From Streptomyces longisporoflavus (lineage in GTDB: Bacteria > Actinomycetota > Actinomycetes > Streptomycetales > Streptomycetaceae), in assembly GCF_014649775.1 (NCBI RefSeq), contig NZ_BMTR01000001.1, forward strand, positions 310,001 to 374,000: 64,000 nt of DNA, given 5' to 3'. The notes under the pieces were generated by a model. It saw only the letters and a program-made list of their open reading frames with translations. It made no database searches and was not told the DNA's origin. Both the position numbers and the translations under genes were made by a program. Position 1 is the stretch's first letter, and the number at the start of each line of letters is the position of its first letter. Shown here one piece after another: positions 7,672-17,900 of this stretch.

Positions 7672-9333
7672 ATGTCTGTACCCACCGCCCCCAGCGCGTC
7701 CCTCACCTGCTCCGCCCTGACGTTCCAGTGGCCGGACGGCACCAGCGTCTTCGACGGACTTTCCCTCAGCATCGGCCGGGGCCGCACCGGCCTCGTCGGC
7801 ACCAACGGCACGGGCAAGTCCACCCTGCTGCGCCTCCTCGCCGGTCAACTGCGGCCGACGAAGGGGTCGGTGACCATCGGCGGCAGCCTCGCCTATCTGC
7901 CGCAGAACATCACCCTCGACACGAATCTGCGCGTCGACCAGGCCCTCGGAATCGCCGAGCGGCGCGACGCACTGCGCGCCATCGAATCCGGAGACGTACG
8001 AGAACAGCACTTCGAGACGATCGGCGACGACTGGGACGTCGAGGAAAGAGCCCTTGCCATGCTGGGTTCGCTCGGACTCGGCGGCGTCGAACTCGACCGC
8101 ACCGTGGGCCGGATGTCGGGCGGCGAGACCGTGCTGCTGCGCCTTGCCGCGCTGCTCCTTGAGCGCCCCGACGTCCTGCTCCTCGACGAGCCGACCAACA
8201 ACCTCGACCTGTTCGCGCGACGCCGGCTCTACGAGGCCGTCGACTCCTGGCGCTCCGGCGTCCTGGTGATCGTCAGCCACGACCTCGACCTGCTCGAACG
8301 CGTGGACCGCATCGCCGAGCTGCGCGCCGGATCCGTGAACTGGTACGGCGGAGGCTGGTCCGCCTACGAGGAAGCCCTGGCCACCGAGCAGGAGGCGGCC
8401 GGTCGGATGCTGCGCGCCGCCGAAGCCGACGTACGCCGCCAGAAGCGCGAACTGGAGGAGACCCAGATCAAGGTGGCCCGCCGCCAGCGGCACAGCAAGA
8501 AGATGGACGCACAGCGACGCGCCCCGCGCATCGTCGCGGGGGAGAAGAAGCGATCCGCGCAGGAGTCGGGGGACAAGCTCCGGGGACTGCACGAAGAACG
8601 GCTCAACGAGGCACGCGAGCGGCGCGAGGAAGCCGCGAACGCGATCCGCGACGACGCCGAGATCCGCGTCAGCCTCCCGCACACCGCCGTGCCGGCGGGC
8701 CGCACCGTCCTGACCCTGGACCAACTGCGGCCCCAGTACGGCAAGTTGAAGGAGGGCAGCCTGCACATCCAGGGGCCCGAGCGAGTCGCCCTCGTCGGAC
8801 GCAACGGCGCCGGCAAGACGACACTGCTGCGCACTGTCACCGGTGAGCTGGCCCCGCTGTCCGGGGAGGTCAGGACGTCCGTGCCGCTACGGTTCCTGCC
8901 GCAGCGCCTTGACGTCCTCGACGACACGCTGAGCGTCGCGGCAAACGTCTCGCGCCTGGCGCCCGGGCTCACCGACAACCACATCCGCTCCCAGCTCGCG
9001 CGCTTCCTGTTCAAGGGGGCACGCGCCGAACAGCAGGCGGGCACACTCTCCGGCGGCGAGCGCTTCCGGGCCGCCCTCGCGGCGATGATGCTCGCCGCGC
9101 CCGCCCCTCAGCTCCTCCTCCTCGACGAGCCGACCAACAACCTCGACCTGGCCAGCGTGCGCCAACTGACCGGCGCGCTGGAGTCGTACGAAGGCGCACT
9201 CCTGATCGCCAGTCATGACCTGACGTTCCTGGAGTCGATCGGCATCACCCGCTGGGTGCTCGTCGGGGAGGAACTCCGGGAGACGACCGCCGAAGAGGTC
9301 CGCGACCTGCTTCAGGCGCCGCAGGCGGACTGA
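7672..9333 (+). CDS. ABC-F family ATP-binding protein (ribosome protection / translation factor)
   Basis: This 553-residue protein has two ABC ATPase domains and no membrane segment, the hallmark of ABC-F proteins. Domain 1 has Walker A GTNGTGKST (about 43-51), signature MSGGE and Walker B LLLDEPTNNLDL; domain 2 has GRNGAGKTT, LSGGE and the same Walker B. The charged interdomain linker (rich in Arg, Lys and Glu) is the region that contacts the ribosome. I start at MSVPTAPS; an in-frame extension to 7537 is low in coding character. The long structured leader fits drug-induced attenuation, so antibiotic resistance is plausible. Drug class cannot be told. Confidence 0.9.
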   Translation: MSVPTAPSASLTCSALTFQWPDGTSVFDGLSLSIGRGRTGLVGTNGTGKSTLLRLLAGQLRPTKGSVTIGGSLAYLPQNITLDTNLRVDQALGIAERRDALRAIESGDVREQHFETIGDDWDVEERALAMLGSLGLGGVELDRTVGRMSGGETVLLRLAALLLERPDVLLLDEPTNNLDLFARRRLYEAVDSWRSGVLVIVSHDLDLLERVDRIAELRAGSVNWYGGGWSAYEEALATEQEAAGRMLRAAEADVRRQKRELEETQIKVARRQRHSKKMDAQRRAPRIVAGEKKRSAQESGDKLRGLHEERLNEARERREEAANAIRDDAEIRVSLPHTAVPAGRTVLTLDQLRPQYGKLKEGSLHIQGPERVALVGRNGAGKTTLLRTVTGELAPLSGEVRTSVPLRFLPQRLDVLDDTLSVAANVSRLAPGLTDNHIRSQLARFLFKGARAEQQAGTLSGGERFRAALAAMMLAAPAPQLLLLDEPTNNLDLASVRQLTGALESYEGALLIASHDLTFLESIGITRWVLVGEELRETTAEEVRDLLQAPQAD

Positions 9334-9431
9334 GTGGCAGGGGCGGACTGAGTGGTGCGGGGTACCGAAGCCGCGCAAGGAACCGCACATGGAGCCGCGG
9401 GGCCGCGCAAGATATCGCCCTTCGTCGTTCG

Positions 9432-9893
9432 TCAGGAACTGATCGTCCGACGACGACGCACCATACGCAGCCCCACCGCGTCCTGTTGCTCCACATCGCT
9501 GTCCGTTGCCAGATGGAGAGGGACGAAGAGGACCATCCAGTAGAAGCCGAACAGCCAGCGGCCGATGAGCCGCAGGAGACCGGGGCGCCGGCCGTCCGGG
9601 GCGCGGACCACGCGCAGACCGGTGACCAGCTTTCCGAGGCTGGCCCTGGCGGCCAGGGTGAGCAGGACGTGGTTGGCGAAGGAGACTCCGACGGCCACGC
9701 CGAGCGCGAGGCCCCACACCGTGGGGGACTGCGGCCGGAGTTCGACCACTCCGTCACTCACCTTCACCCCGGCCGCGGCACCGGCGGCGAGACCGCACGC
9801 GAGAGCGATGAACGCGTCGATGACTGCCGCGGTGACCCTGCGCGCCTGCGCGGGGGACACATCGCGGGAGGGGCTGCCTTGCTGGTTGACCAC
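9432..9893 (-). CDS. RDD family membrane protein
   Basis: This 153-residue protein has three hydrophobic segments (about residues 20-45, 55-80 and 105-130), the Arg-Arg near the first segment and the conserved GKLVTGLRVV segment of RDD proteins. The family is of mixed or unknown function; some members act in ion transport. It uses a GTG start preceded by GGGAAG. A small ORF ending at 9898 stops four bases upstream on the same strand, suggesting coupling. It is convergent with the ABC-F gene. Confidence 0.82.
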   Translation of the reverse strand: MVNQQGSPSRDVSPAQARRVTAAVIDAFIALACGLAAGAAAGVKVSDGVVELRPQSPTVWGLALGVAVGVSFANHVLLTLAARASLGKLVTGLRVVRAPDGRRPGLLRLIGRWLFGFYWMVLFVPLHLATDSDVEQQDAVGLRMVRRRRTISS

Positions 9894-9897
9894 GGCG

Positions 9898-10032
9898 CTA
9901 CTTCCCGGCCTTCTTGCTCGTGCACTGTCCGATGAACTGCGGGCCGGTGACGACTGCGACCCCCGGGCTGCACGCTACTGTCCCGGTCCGGTCCGACTGA
10001 CCGGGGGCCACCGGGGCCGGGCCCGAGGGCAA
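9898..10032 (-). CDS. Candidate small ORF (44 codons) directly upstream of the RDD gene
   Basis: On the minus strand an ORF runs from a TTG at 10032 (or a GTG at 10011) to TAG at 9898-9900, four bases before the RDD start. The C-terminal half VACSPGVAVVTGPQFIGQC then TSKKAGK looks like real protein, with two Cys and a basic tail. An AAGGAGA (10033-10039) sits right next to the TTG, which is closer than ideal. It is not recognised as any family; a short secreted or signal-like peptide is possible. The start is uncertain. Confidence 0.4.
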   Translation of the reverse strand: MPSGPAPVAPGQSDRTGTVACSPGVAVVTGPQFIGQCTSKKAGK

Positions 10033-10075
10033 TCTCCTTACGATGATCGCCCGTTGGTCGGGCCCGGCCCGGTGG
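10008..10075. promoter_or_regulatory. Large inverted repeat with a Shine-Dalgarno in its loop
   Basis: CCACCGGGGCCGGGCCCGA (10008-10026) pairs with TCGGGCCCGGCCCGGTGG (10058-10075), with one extra G in the first arm. The 31-base loop contains AAGGAGA (minus strand). It lies downstream of the DoxX gene and over the start of the small ORF at 9898-10032. It could be a terminator for doxX or an RNA switch presenting a ribosome-binding site. Confidence 0.55.
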
Positions 10076-10102
10076 GGTGTGGTGCTGTGCCGCTCAGTGC
10101 TT

Positions 10103-10663
10103 TCAGTCGTGCAGAGCCACCAGGACGACCGCCGCAGCGATGGCGCCGAGCGCCAGGGCAGCGATGCCGTGCGAGGGCCGGTGGGTGCGCGGGACGGGCA
10201 GCAGGTGGTCGACGGCGAGCCTGCCGGGGCCGGTCAGGGCCAGGCTCACGGCGGCTGTGAGCAGGATCAGGTCGTACTCGATGCCCGAGGGGTTGAAGAA
10301 GCCGTTGCCCCACTTCATGGCGATGGCATTGAGCATGATCCCGAGGATGCCCGCCCCGGCGAGCGGGGTGAGCAGGCCGATGGCCAGGCCAAGACCGCAG
10401 AGCGTCTCGGTCAGACCAGCGACCGTGGCCATGGTCTTCGGAGCCGAGTAGCCGTCGCTCGCGAAGAACCCCGCGGTGCCGTCGAGGCCGGCGCCGTTGA
10501 ACCAGCCGAAGAGCTTCTGGCTGCCGTGCACGGCCATGGTCAGGCCGACCGCGCAGCGCAGCAGCAGGAGCCCGATGTCGATGCCGGACTGCGCGGAGGC
10601 GAGCGGGGAGCCGGGGCCGCCCGAAGCGGTGGTGTACCTGCTGGGGGAGGTGGAAAGGGGCAT
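10103..10663 (-). CDS. DoxX family membrane protein
   Basis: This 186-residue protein has four predicted membrane helices (starting about GIDIGLLLLRCAVGLTM) and motifs typical of DoxX proteins, such as HGSQKLFGWF and GLGLAIGLLTPLAG. DoxX proteins are found in redox-stress contexts, but their activity is not settled. The start ATG at 10663 follows AGGAGAG; an in-frame extension to 10861 lacks coding character. It may be transcribed together with the RDD gene downstream, although a strong hairpin separates them. Confidence 0.87.
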   Translation of the reverse strand: MPLSTSPSRYTTASGGPGSPLASAQSGIDIGLLLLRCAVGLTMAVHGSQKLFGWFNGAGLDGTAGFFASDGYSAPKTMATVAGLTETLCGLGLAIGLLTPLAGAGILGIMLNAIAMKWGNGFFNPSGIEYDLILLTAAVSLALTGPGRLAVDHLLPVPRTHRPSHGIAALALGAIAAAVVLVALHD

Positions 10664-10764
10664 GCGGATCTCTCCTGTTGGTCTGATCGTCGATTTCATC
10701 GCCGGCGGCGATGCGGTGATGCCGACCGGTCCGGGCCGGCGGGGTGCGGGTGGAGAGATCCCGT

Positions 10765-11157
10765 CTACGTTCTGATGACCCTGGTTCTGTAGAGGTCCAC
10801 GGACGTCGCGTCCGGGGGAGGGGCCGCGGGCAGCACGGGGGTGTCGTCGTGCGGTTCGCACGACGCGGGTGCGGCGTCGAAGGTGGGGGAGCTGATCCGC
10901 TCGGGAGCGGGCAATGCCTCGCGCGGAGTCCCGTTCTCGCCCTCGTGACAGCCACGGCCACCGTCAGAGCCGCTGCCCTGGCTGTCGGCGTACGGGCCGA
11001 AGACGACCGCGGTCGCGCCGCGGTCTTCGGCGACCGAAGCTACGGCGGTGCCCGATGGTCCGCCGATGCCGAGCAGGGGAACGAGGAAGAGAAAGGCCAT
11101 GGCGATCAGGGCCGTGCGCACCGCACTGCCCTGGGGTCGCATCTCCCGTGTGGCCAT
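10765..11157 (-). CDS. Hypothetical secreted or membrane-anchored small protein
   Basis: This 130-residue protein starts with a basic stretch and one hydrophobic helix (about residues 14-35, ALIAMAFLFLVPLLGIGG), then an acidic, Gly-, Ser- and Pro-rich tail with two Cys. This looks like a signal peptide or single-pass anchor followed by a disordered extracellular part. I do not recognise the family. It lies between the TAP-like peptidase and DoxX genes, all on the minus strand, but the gaps (226 and about 100 bases) suggest separate promoters. Confidence 0.6.
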   Translation of the reverse strand: MATREMRPQGSAVRTALIAMAFLFLVPLLGIGGPSGTAVASVAEDRGATAVVFGPYADSQGSGSDGGRGCHEGENGTPREALPAPERISSPTFDAAPASCEPHDDTPVLPAAPPPDATSVDLYRTRVIRT

Positions 11158-11383
11158 CTCCGACCGATGGTAGGCCAGAGCGGGCGGTGAGCACAGGAGG
11201 GGCGCGAGTGACGCACCTCGGGCGTGAGCGATGCTGGGCGCATGCTGCTGCCGTCCTGTGAGAAGACCGAGCCCGAGTGTCCCCGCCGGGCAGGAGGGAC
11301 TCCAGGGCTTCGCCGCAGAGAGCCCCGCTGCTCTCGATCTGCTCGGGCGCTTCCGGGCGGCGAGTTGAGGGCAGCCCGTCAGG

Positions 11384-12940
11384 TCACGGAGCGCATGTGA
11401 AGTCGTGGGAGGGCAGGTCGCCGGTGCGCAGATAGTCGTTGACCGTCCGGTCGGCGCAGCGGACGGGGCGGTGTCCTTCGAGGCCGCGGCCGTAGACGCC
11501 GTGGGAGCGGATGTCCGCGGTGACCAGGCGTGAGCCGGTCAGCTTGCGGTGCAGGGCGAGGGCTCCCTCGTAGGGGACGTTGTTGTCGTGACGGGCCTGG
11601 AGCATCAGGACAGGTACGTCGTTGGCGATCGCCGTGCCGGGTTCGCGGGGCTCCGTGGCCCAGAACGCGCACGGGGCGATCATGCCGTTCACGTACGGGC
11701 CGAACACGGGCTGCGTGGTGCGGCTGCGCACACTGTTGTCCCAGTACGTCTCCGGGTCCTCGGGCCAGCCGCCCGCGGGCCAGCCGCCGTCGCCGCACAT
11801 GAAGAGCGCTCCGCCCACCATGCTGTCCGCCAGGTCCGGCGATGCCAGAAGCTCCAGCATCGCGGCGAGCCCGGGGCTCGGTTCGACCGGCTTGCCTGCC
11901 GCGGCGTCGACCAGGTCCCGCACCATCGCGGCCAGCATCGGATTGTTCTCGGCGTGCTGGATGGGCTGCTTCAGCAGCAGCCGCAGGACCGGGGCGTTGA
12001 GGCGGTGTCCGCCGACGTCGACCGGCCGGCGCTCGGCCCGGGCGAGCAAGCGCTCGACGCGTGCGCGGACTTGAGACGCCGTCCGGCCGAGGCGGTAGGT
12101 GTCATGACGCCGGGCGGTCCAGGCGGCCCATGCGTCCAGCGCTTTCTCGGCCGGTGCGCCGGAGCTCCGGAACAGTTCGTACTGGGTGGCCGCGGGGTCC
12201 GTCGAGGAGTCGATGACCATGCGGTCGGTGCGCCGGGGGAACATCTGGGTGTAGACGGCGCCCAGGTCGGCGCCGTACGAGATCCCGTAGTAGGAGAGCT
12301 TGCGTTCGCCGAGCGCGGCCCGGATCACGTCCATGTCCCTGGCGACGTTGCGGGTGGACGCGTGCGGCAGGAGCTCGGCGTTGTCGCCGTGCTCCTGGCA
12401 GCGGCGCGCCGTCTGGCGTGCGTCCCGCACCGACGCCTCGAAGTCCGCGCGAGGAGAGGTCGAAGGCGGGGGCACGCTCGGCGGCCCGGCAGGTGCGCAG
12501 GCGACCGGTGAGCTCTCGCCGAGGAAACGCGGGTCGAAGCCGATCAGGTCGTAGCCGTCCGCCACCCGCTCCAAGGCGGGCCGCAGTGCCAAGGTGTTGG
12601 CCAGGCCGGTGCCTCCGGGGCCGCCCGGATTGGACAGCAGGATGCCGCGTCGGTGAGACGTGGCCTTGGCCCTGATGCGCGAGACCGCGATCCGCAGGGT
12701 GCGGCCGCCTGGCGCGGAGTAGTCGAGAGGGACGGTCACCTTCGCGCACTGCGCCCCCGCCGCGTTCAGCTCCGTCTGGGCCTCCGAGCACGGGCCCCAC
12801 GTCAGCCGCTGATTCTCGTAGACCGACGGCGTTCGCGGAGCCCCGGAGGGAGCGGCGGCCGACGAAGGCACCGCCGCGGCAAACAGCCCGGCCAGACCCA
12901 GGCTCAGTCCGACGGTGAGTGAGGGGGTGATGCCGCGCAT
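11384..12940 (-). CDS. Secreted alpha/beta hydrolase, tripeptidyl aminopeptidase (TAP-like) family
   Basis: This 518-residue protein has a Sec signal peptide (hydrophobic to AAVPSSAAA), an alpha/beta-hydrolase core with oxyanion segment NPGGPGGTG, the FDPRFLGES strand and nucleophile elbow GISYGADLG (Ser nucleophile), and a C-terminal TAP-like domain with the catalytic Asp and His (HDNNV and RSHGVYGRG regions). Relatives cut tripeptides or prolyl bonds from N-termini outside the cell. The start has AAGGAGC seven bases upstream. Substrate is not determinable. Confidence 0.9.
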   Translation of the reverse strand: MRGITPSLTVGLSLGLAGLFAAAVPSSAAAPSGAPRTPSVYENQRLTWGPCSEAQTELNAAGAQCAKVTVPLDYSAPGGRTLRIAVSRIRAKATSHRRGILLSNPGGPGGTGLANTLALRPALERVADGYDLIGFDPRFLGESSPVACAPAGPPSVPPPSTSPRADFEASVRDARQTARRCQEHGDNAELLPHASTRNVARDMDVIRAALGERKLSYYGISYGADLGAVYTQMFPRRTDRMVIDSSTDPAATQYELFRSSGAPAEKALDAWAAWTARRHDTYRLGRTASQVRARVERLLARAERRPVDVGGHRLNAPVLRLLLKQPIQHAENNPMLAAMVRDLVDAAAGKPVEPSPGLAAMLELLASPDLADSMVGGALFMCGDGGWPAGGWPEDPETYWDNSVRSRTTQPVFGPYVNGMIAPCAFWATEPREPGTAIANDVPVLMLQARHDNNVPYEGALALHRKLTGSRLVTADIRSHGVYGRGLEGHRPVRCADRTVNDYLRTGDLPSHDFTCAP

Positions 12941-13521
12941 CGTGCTCCTTGGAATCGGCTGACTCGACGGCTCAACCGGCCGCGCGGCCGGGGGAGATGA
13001 ACGAAGTCGACGCTAGAAGCAGGAGCGGCGGCAGAACATCAGGGCACCCGGTCGGCGCATACGGGGGGTAGCCCCCGCCTGCCCCGCCCGCCCTCAGTGG
13101 CCGGGCGCGGCCTGCAATGGCGTCCGGAAGGGTGCGCCGCCCGCTCACCCCTACATGCGTGGTCGCCCCACGCGGATCCCGTCGGGGGCGGCCCGTTCCT
13201 CGGGCCATCGTGCCCCTGGATATCCGCGCGATCGTCTGCGGCGTAAGTCACCTGTTTGGAATGTGGGCGACGGGGCAGCCGACCGACGCCGGGCGCGGGC
13301 CGGGGTCGTGCTCGGTGCGGTGCCATCCTGGTGCCGCCGGGCCTGATCCTCTGGGCGGCCGCGGTCCTCGGAGCGCGACGGCACGGAGTGACGAGCGCCA
13401 CCTGCAAGGACATGGGCAGGTCATCGCTTTGTATCCTCGGCAGGCAGTGCCGATGCCCCCGGCGCCGGCCGAGGCAGCCCACCGGCCCCGGCAGCGCCGA
13501 CAACGTAAGGACACACACATC
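12941..13521. other. Intergenic region, divergent peptidase/aminotransferase
   Basis: These 581 bases separate divergent genes. I see no convincing gene. An in-frame upstream extension of the aminotransferase reading frame (from 13117) is rich in Arg, Gly and Pro and lacks protein character. A short GGGGG-TAG-CCCCC repeat near 13065-13076 is the only inverted repeat noted. Promoters for both genes must lie here, but I cannot place them. Confidence 0.5.
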
Positions 13522-14790
13522 ATGACCACCGAGCTGAGCCCCGACTCCCTGACCGGGCTCCTTGAGCGCGCCCGTCAGGACTATCAGGACCTCGCAGGAC
13601 GCGGGCTCTCGCTCGACCTCACGCGCGGCAAGCCGGCGCCGGAGCAGCTCGACCTCTCCGAGGAGCTCCTGAGCCTGCCGGGCGGGCGGCACACCTCCGC
13701 CGACGGCACGGACGTACGCAATTACGGCGGGCTGCAGGGTCTGGTGGAGCTGCGGGAGATCTTCGCGGACGTACTCCAGGTGCCTGCCGAACAGCTCCTC
13801 GCGCTCGGCAACTCCAGCCTCGAGCTGATGCACGACTGTCTGGTGCACGCGCTGCTGAGCGTGGTGCCGGGTGCCGAGTCACGCTGGGTGGACCAGGAGC
13901 GGATCGCTTTCCTGTGCCCCACCCCGGGTTACGACCGGCATTTCGCGCTCTGCCAGCGGTTCGGGATCGACATGATTCCGGTGCCGATGACGCCGGAGGG
14001 CCCGGACATGGACGCCGTGGAGCGGCTCGTGGCCGAGGACCCGGCGGTCAAGGGCATCTGGTGCGTGCCGAAGTACAGCAACCCCGACGGCGTCTCCTAC
14101 AGCGACGAGACCGTGGCCCGCCTTGCCTCGATGCAGGCCGCCGCGCCGGATTTCCGGATCTTCTGGGACAATGCGTACGCCGCCCACCACCTCACCGACG
14201 AGCCCGTCGAGATCGCCGATCTGCTCGCCGCCTGCGCGGAGGCGGGCAACGCGGACCGTGTCTTCGTCTTCGGCTCCACCTCGAAGATCACCGCGGCGGG
14301 AGCGGGTGTCGCCTTCTTCGGCTCGTCGCCCGCGAACCTGAAGTGGCTGCTCGCCAACAACGCCAAGCGGTCGATCGGCCCCGACAAGATCAACCAGCTG
14401 CGGCACGTGATGTTCCTGCGGGACGCCGACGGCGTACGGGCCCACATGGAGCGCCAGCGCGCGCTGCTCCAGCCGAAGTTCGAGGCAGTGGCCCGGATCC
14501 TGGAATCGGAGCTCGGCGGCACCGGCCTCGCCCGGTGGACCGACCCCAAGGGCGGCTACTTCGTCACGCTCGAAGTGCCCGACGGCTGCGCCAAGGAGGT
14601 CGTACGCCGTGCCGCCGACGCGGGCATCGTGCTGACCCCGGCCGGCGCGACCCACCCCTACGGCGACGACCCGCGCGACGCCACCATCCGCATCGCGCCC
14701 AGCTACCCGAGCCTCGCGGAACTGGAGCAGGCCATGCAGGGGCTCACCGTGTGCGTGCGGCTGGTGGGGTACGAGCAGCGGGCGCGTTAG
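13522..14790 (+). CDS. PLP-dependent aminotransferase, class I (MocR-type fold type I)
   Basis: This 422-residue enzyme matches fold-type I aminotransferases of the Aminotran_MocR branch often annotated as aspartate aminotransferase. Visible features are DLTRGKPAPEQLDLS near the N-terminus, NYGGLQGLVELREIF, the FWDNAYAAHHL segment (Asp contacting the pyridine N) and the PLP-binding lysine in GSTSKITAAGAG; the C-terminal Arg is in DATIRIAPSYPS. It is cytosolic and free-standing, without the HTH of true MocR regulators. The ATG is supported by AAGG upstream and by family length. Donor and acceptor specificity is not visible. Confidence 0.9.
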   Translation: MTTELSPDSLTGLLERARQDYQDLAGRGLSLDLTRGKPAPEQLDLSEELLSLPGGRHTSADGTDVRNYGGLQGLVELREIFADVLQVPAEQLLALGNSSLELMHDCLVHALLSVVPGAESRWVDQERIAFLCPTPGYDRHFALCQRFGIDMIPVPMTPEGPDMDAVERLVAEDPAVKGIWCVPKYSNPDGVSYSDETVARLASMQAAAPDFRIFWDNAYAAHHLTDEPVEIADLLAACAEAGNADRVFVFGSTSKITAAGAGVAFFGSSPANLKWLLANNAKRSIGPDKINQLRHVMFLRDADGVRAHMERQRALLQPKFEAVARILESELGGTGLARWTDPKGGYFVTLEVPDGCAKEVVRRAADAGIVLTPAGATHPYGDDPRDATIRIAPSYPSLAELEQAMQGLTVCVRLVGYEQRAR

Positions 14791-14800
14791 GTCTGACGTC

Positions 14801-14832
14801 GCGGGGGGAAGGGCGTCGCCCCTTCCCCCCGC
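14801..14832 (+). terminator. Strong stem-loop terminator after the aminotransferase
   Basis: GCGGGGGGAAGGG (14801-14813) pairs perfectly with CCCTTCCCCCCGC (14820-14832) around a six-base loop, ten bases after the stop codon. No T-run follows, as is common in Streptomyces. It could also end transcripts from the opposite gene. Confidence 0.8.
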
Positions 14833-14979
14833 AACCACCTCGGGATCTTCCACGACTCGATGAACGGCGCCCCGGACAACGGACGCAGCGCGTCACCCGG
14901 CTTCGGCACGGAGAACGGCGTGCCCTACAGGATGTGCGAGGCGGGGGAGCGGCTTCAGGGCGCCGCCGTCACGAGGTGA
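14833..14979 (+). pseudogene. Possible C-terminal remnant of an unidentified protein
   Basis: In frame 1 these 48 codons read like real protein (HLGIFHDSMNGAPDNGRS, then FGTENGVPYRMCEAGERL) and end in TGA inside the 3' end of the oppositely oriented lyase-like gene. There is no start codon with a ribosome site and the terminator hairpin precedes it. I read it as a leftover 3' gene fragment; the parent family is not recognised. Low certainty. Confidence 0.25.
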
Positions 14980-17900
14980 CCGTCAACGCGGTCAGGGCGC
15001 CTCCCGATGCGGCGGTGACGCGGAGCGCCACATAGCGCGCCGAGCGGTCGGTGCGCAGGCTGCCGCGCGCCGAAAGACGGGCCGAGTCCTCGTACGTAAG
15101 GCCGTCGAGGCTGAACTCCACGCGCGAGGTCGGCACGTGTCCGCCACGCCAACGGGTGCGGATCTCGCCGATGTGCTGCTCGGTCCCCAGGTCGACGACC
15201 ATGCGGCCGTCCTGTCCCGCCTGCCACGCGGTCGCCCCGTCGCCGTCCACCGCCGCCCGCGGGTCCGTCATGCCGGGCGGCAGCGGGGCGGTCGGGAAGG
15301 TGTCGCGGCCCAGCGCCAGGTCCGCGAGGGGATAGGCCATGGCCCGGGGCACGGTGATGGTGGTCGTACGGCCCGCGCGGACCGTGGCACCGACGCTCCT
15401 GCCCTGCGCCGAGACGGTGACGCGGCACGACGGCCCCCTCAGTCGTACGGTGCTGCCGTCGACGACCTCGGCGCGCAGCCCGACAGGCAGCCGGTGCGCG
15501 GACAGGGTGATGCGCGGGGGCGCCAACAGGGCCGCTGCGGAAGGCAGTTGCACCCGATACGTCGTCGCGGACTCGGTGAGGGTCTGGACGCCCTCGTAGA
15601 GTCGCGCTTCTCCGGCGCGTGAGCGGGGGATCGTCACCGTCGTGGTCACGGGGTCCGGGGAGAGGTTGAAGAGGCTCAGGTAGTCCCCGGTGAGTGCGGC
15701 CTTGACCTTCGCGGAGTCCGCGGAAGGCGTCTTGCGGGCAGCCGCGGCGCGCAGCTCCTCCGGAGTCGCACCCGGCAGTCCTTCGATCAGTACGCTCTCG
15801 GCCGGACCGTCGGACAGCACGACTGTGTCGCCGTACACCGAGATCGGATGGGCGCCGCCCCGCACGACGAGACCGGCACGGCCGTCGACGTCCAGCCACC
15901 CGCCGCGGCTGGTGAGGTCGGGCTGCGGCCAGGCGACAAGATCCGTCCACCGCTCTCCGTCGGCCGACCCCTGGAGCCGGTAGGCGCGGCCCGCGGCGGA
16001 CTCCCAGCGCAGCGTCACCCGGTCCACGGACCGCGAGGAGCCCAGGTCGACGGCTATCCAGCTGTCCGCCCGCGTACGGTCTGCGCGCGACACCGCCCAG
16101 CGGCTGGTGCCCACGCCGTCGATCACGAGCGAGGGCTCCTTGCCCGGGTCGAAGGAGGAGGCCGACGCCTTCGCCCCGCCGGCGCGTGCCAGGTCCTCGC
16201 CCGAGGCGCCGTCACGTATCTCGAAGGAGTACAGCGAATAGCCGTACGACGGATCGGGCCGCACGCCCAGCATCCGCAGATGGCGGAACTGCCCGGCCGG
16301 AAACGTGAGTTCGTCGGTGCGCGGCCCGGCGGAGGGCCGGCCCCCGGACCCCGCCTCGACGGTGGTGCTCCCTTCGGCGGCCCGATAGGTGCGGCTGCCG
16401 TCCAGGCCGGGGATACCGGGTATGGCCAGGTTGCGCACCTCCAGGTGTCCCTCCCCGGCCGCCGTGCCGGACGTCGCGTAGACCACGGCGCCCGAGGGCA
16501 GGGTGGTGAACCCCGCAAGCCCCTGCTCTAGCGTCAGCACGCTCGCGCTCCCGTCGAAGCCGTCGCGAAGCCGCGTGTACGTGGCCACGTTCCGCCCGGT
16601 GGCCTTGGCCCGGGTGCTCGGCAGGAACACGGGAGTGGTGCCGCTGATCGCGAACAGCCAGTCGTCGTGCGCCGGTTGCCAGGCGAACTTCACGAAGCCC
16701 GGCTTGCTGACGGTGCCCGCCCAGGCGCCGGGGGACTGGTGGGACACCAGGCCGGGCCCGGTGCCGTGGTCCCTGACGCCGTTCGCCTGCTCGAAGAGTT
16801 CCTCCGCGGAGAGAGGGCGCACCGGCGGTTCGCCGGAGCGGGCCCGCCACTCGTGCAGGAGGTAGCTGATGGCCACCTCGGCGCGCGCCTCCGGCTCGTA
16901 CTTGGGTTCACCCGAGAACTTCGCGATGCGGTACTCCGGCGGGTACTTCTGATATCCCTCCAGGCGTTCGGCGAGGGCGCGCTCGCAGGCCGCCGCGGCA
17001 CGGTCGCCCGTGACCTGCGCCAGGAAGGCGAGGGGGATGACATCGCGGCCGTAGAGGTGCTCACGGTCGGCGACCATCGGCATCAGGGGCTCGCCCGCAT
17101 CGCTCATCACACCGAGCAGCGTGCGCCACAGCGGAAGGGCGTTGGGCTGGGCGGTGAGCACCTCCGGCAGGGCCTTGCCCGCCGCGAGGAAGTGGGCGGC
17201 GTTGCGGCCCGAGGTGCGCCAGAGCTCCTCCTGGTAGTGCGGGCCGAACGATCCGTGGTTCTCGACGATGAAGGTGTCGTACAGGTTCTGCGCGGTGTTG
17301 GCACTGACGGGGACGCCGTCGACCCGGGCCGGGTTGGCGAGGTCGGCGGGCGGCAGCCCCGCCTCGTTGCGGCTCCAGCGTCCGAAAGCCGCCCGCCACG
17401 TGTCATGGTGCTGGTCGTCGCTGGCCCAGGCCAGGGCGGGGGCGAGCGACTGGGCGTAGATGCCCATCTCCTCCAGCTTGGTGTCGCCCTCGAAGCCACC
17501 GGTGAGCCCATGAGGGGTCCACTCGCCGGAGTCGGGATCATCGTCCGTCCCCAACTCCGCGGTGTACCGCGCCTGCCCGCGGACGATGGTGTCCACGTCG
17601 CGCCGCGTCGCCTCGTCGAGATCGTCCCAGAGCAGGCGTGCCGCCAGGATGAAGTAGGACTGGAAGGTGGTGTCGAAGAACAGCTTCCTGCCCCACTGGG
17701 TGCCGCCGGTCAGGCGGTTGGAGGCGGCGAAGTGTTTCAGCGTGGCGAGCGTGCGGGTGCGCAGCGTGTCCCTGTCGACTCCGGCGAGCTCGGCGTCGTA
17801 GGGACCGCGGGTCAGCAGGACGGCGTTGCCGAGCACGACGGCGAAGCCGAAGTCCTTGGCCGTGTAGTGGCCTTTGGCCGCATCCCACTGGGTCTCGGCC

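Noticed and set aside
13117..13521. In-frame upstream extension of the aminotransferase
   Set aside because: It lacks protein character and the family start fits MTTELSPDS at 13522.
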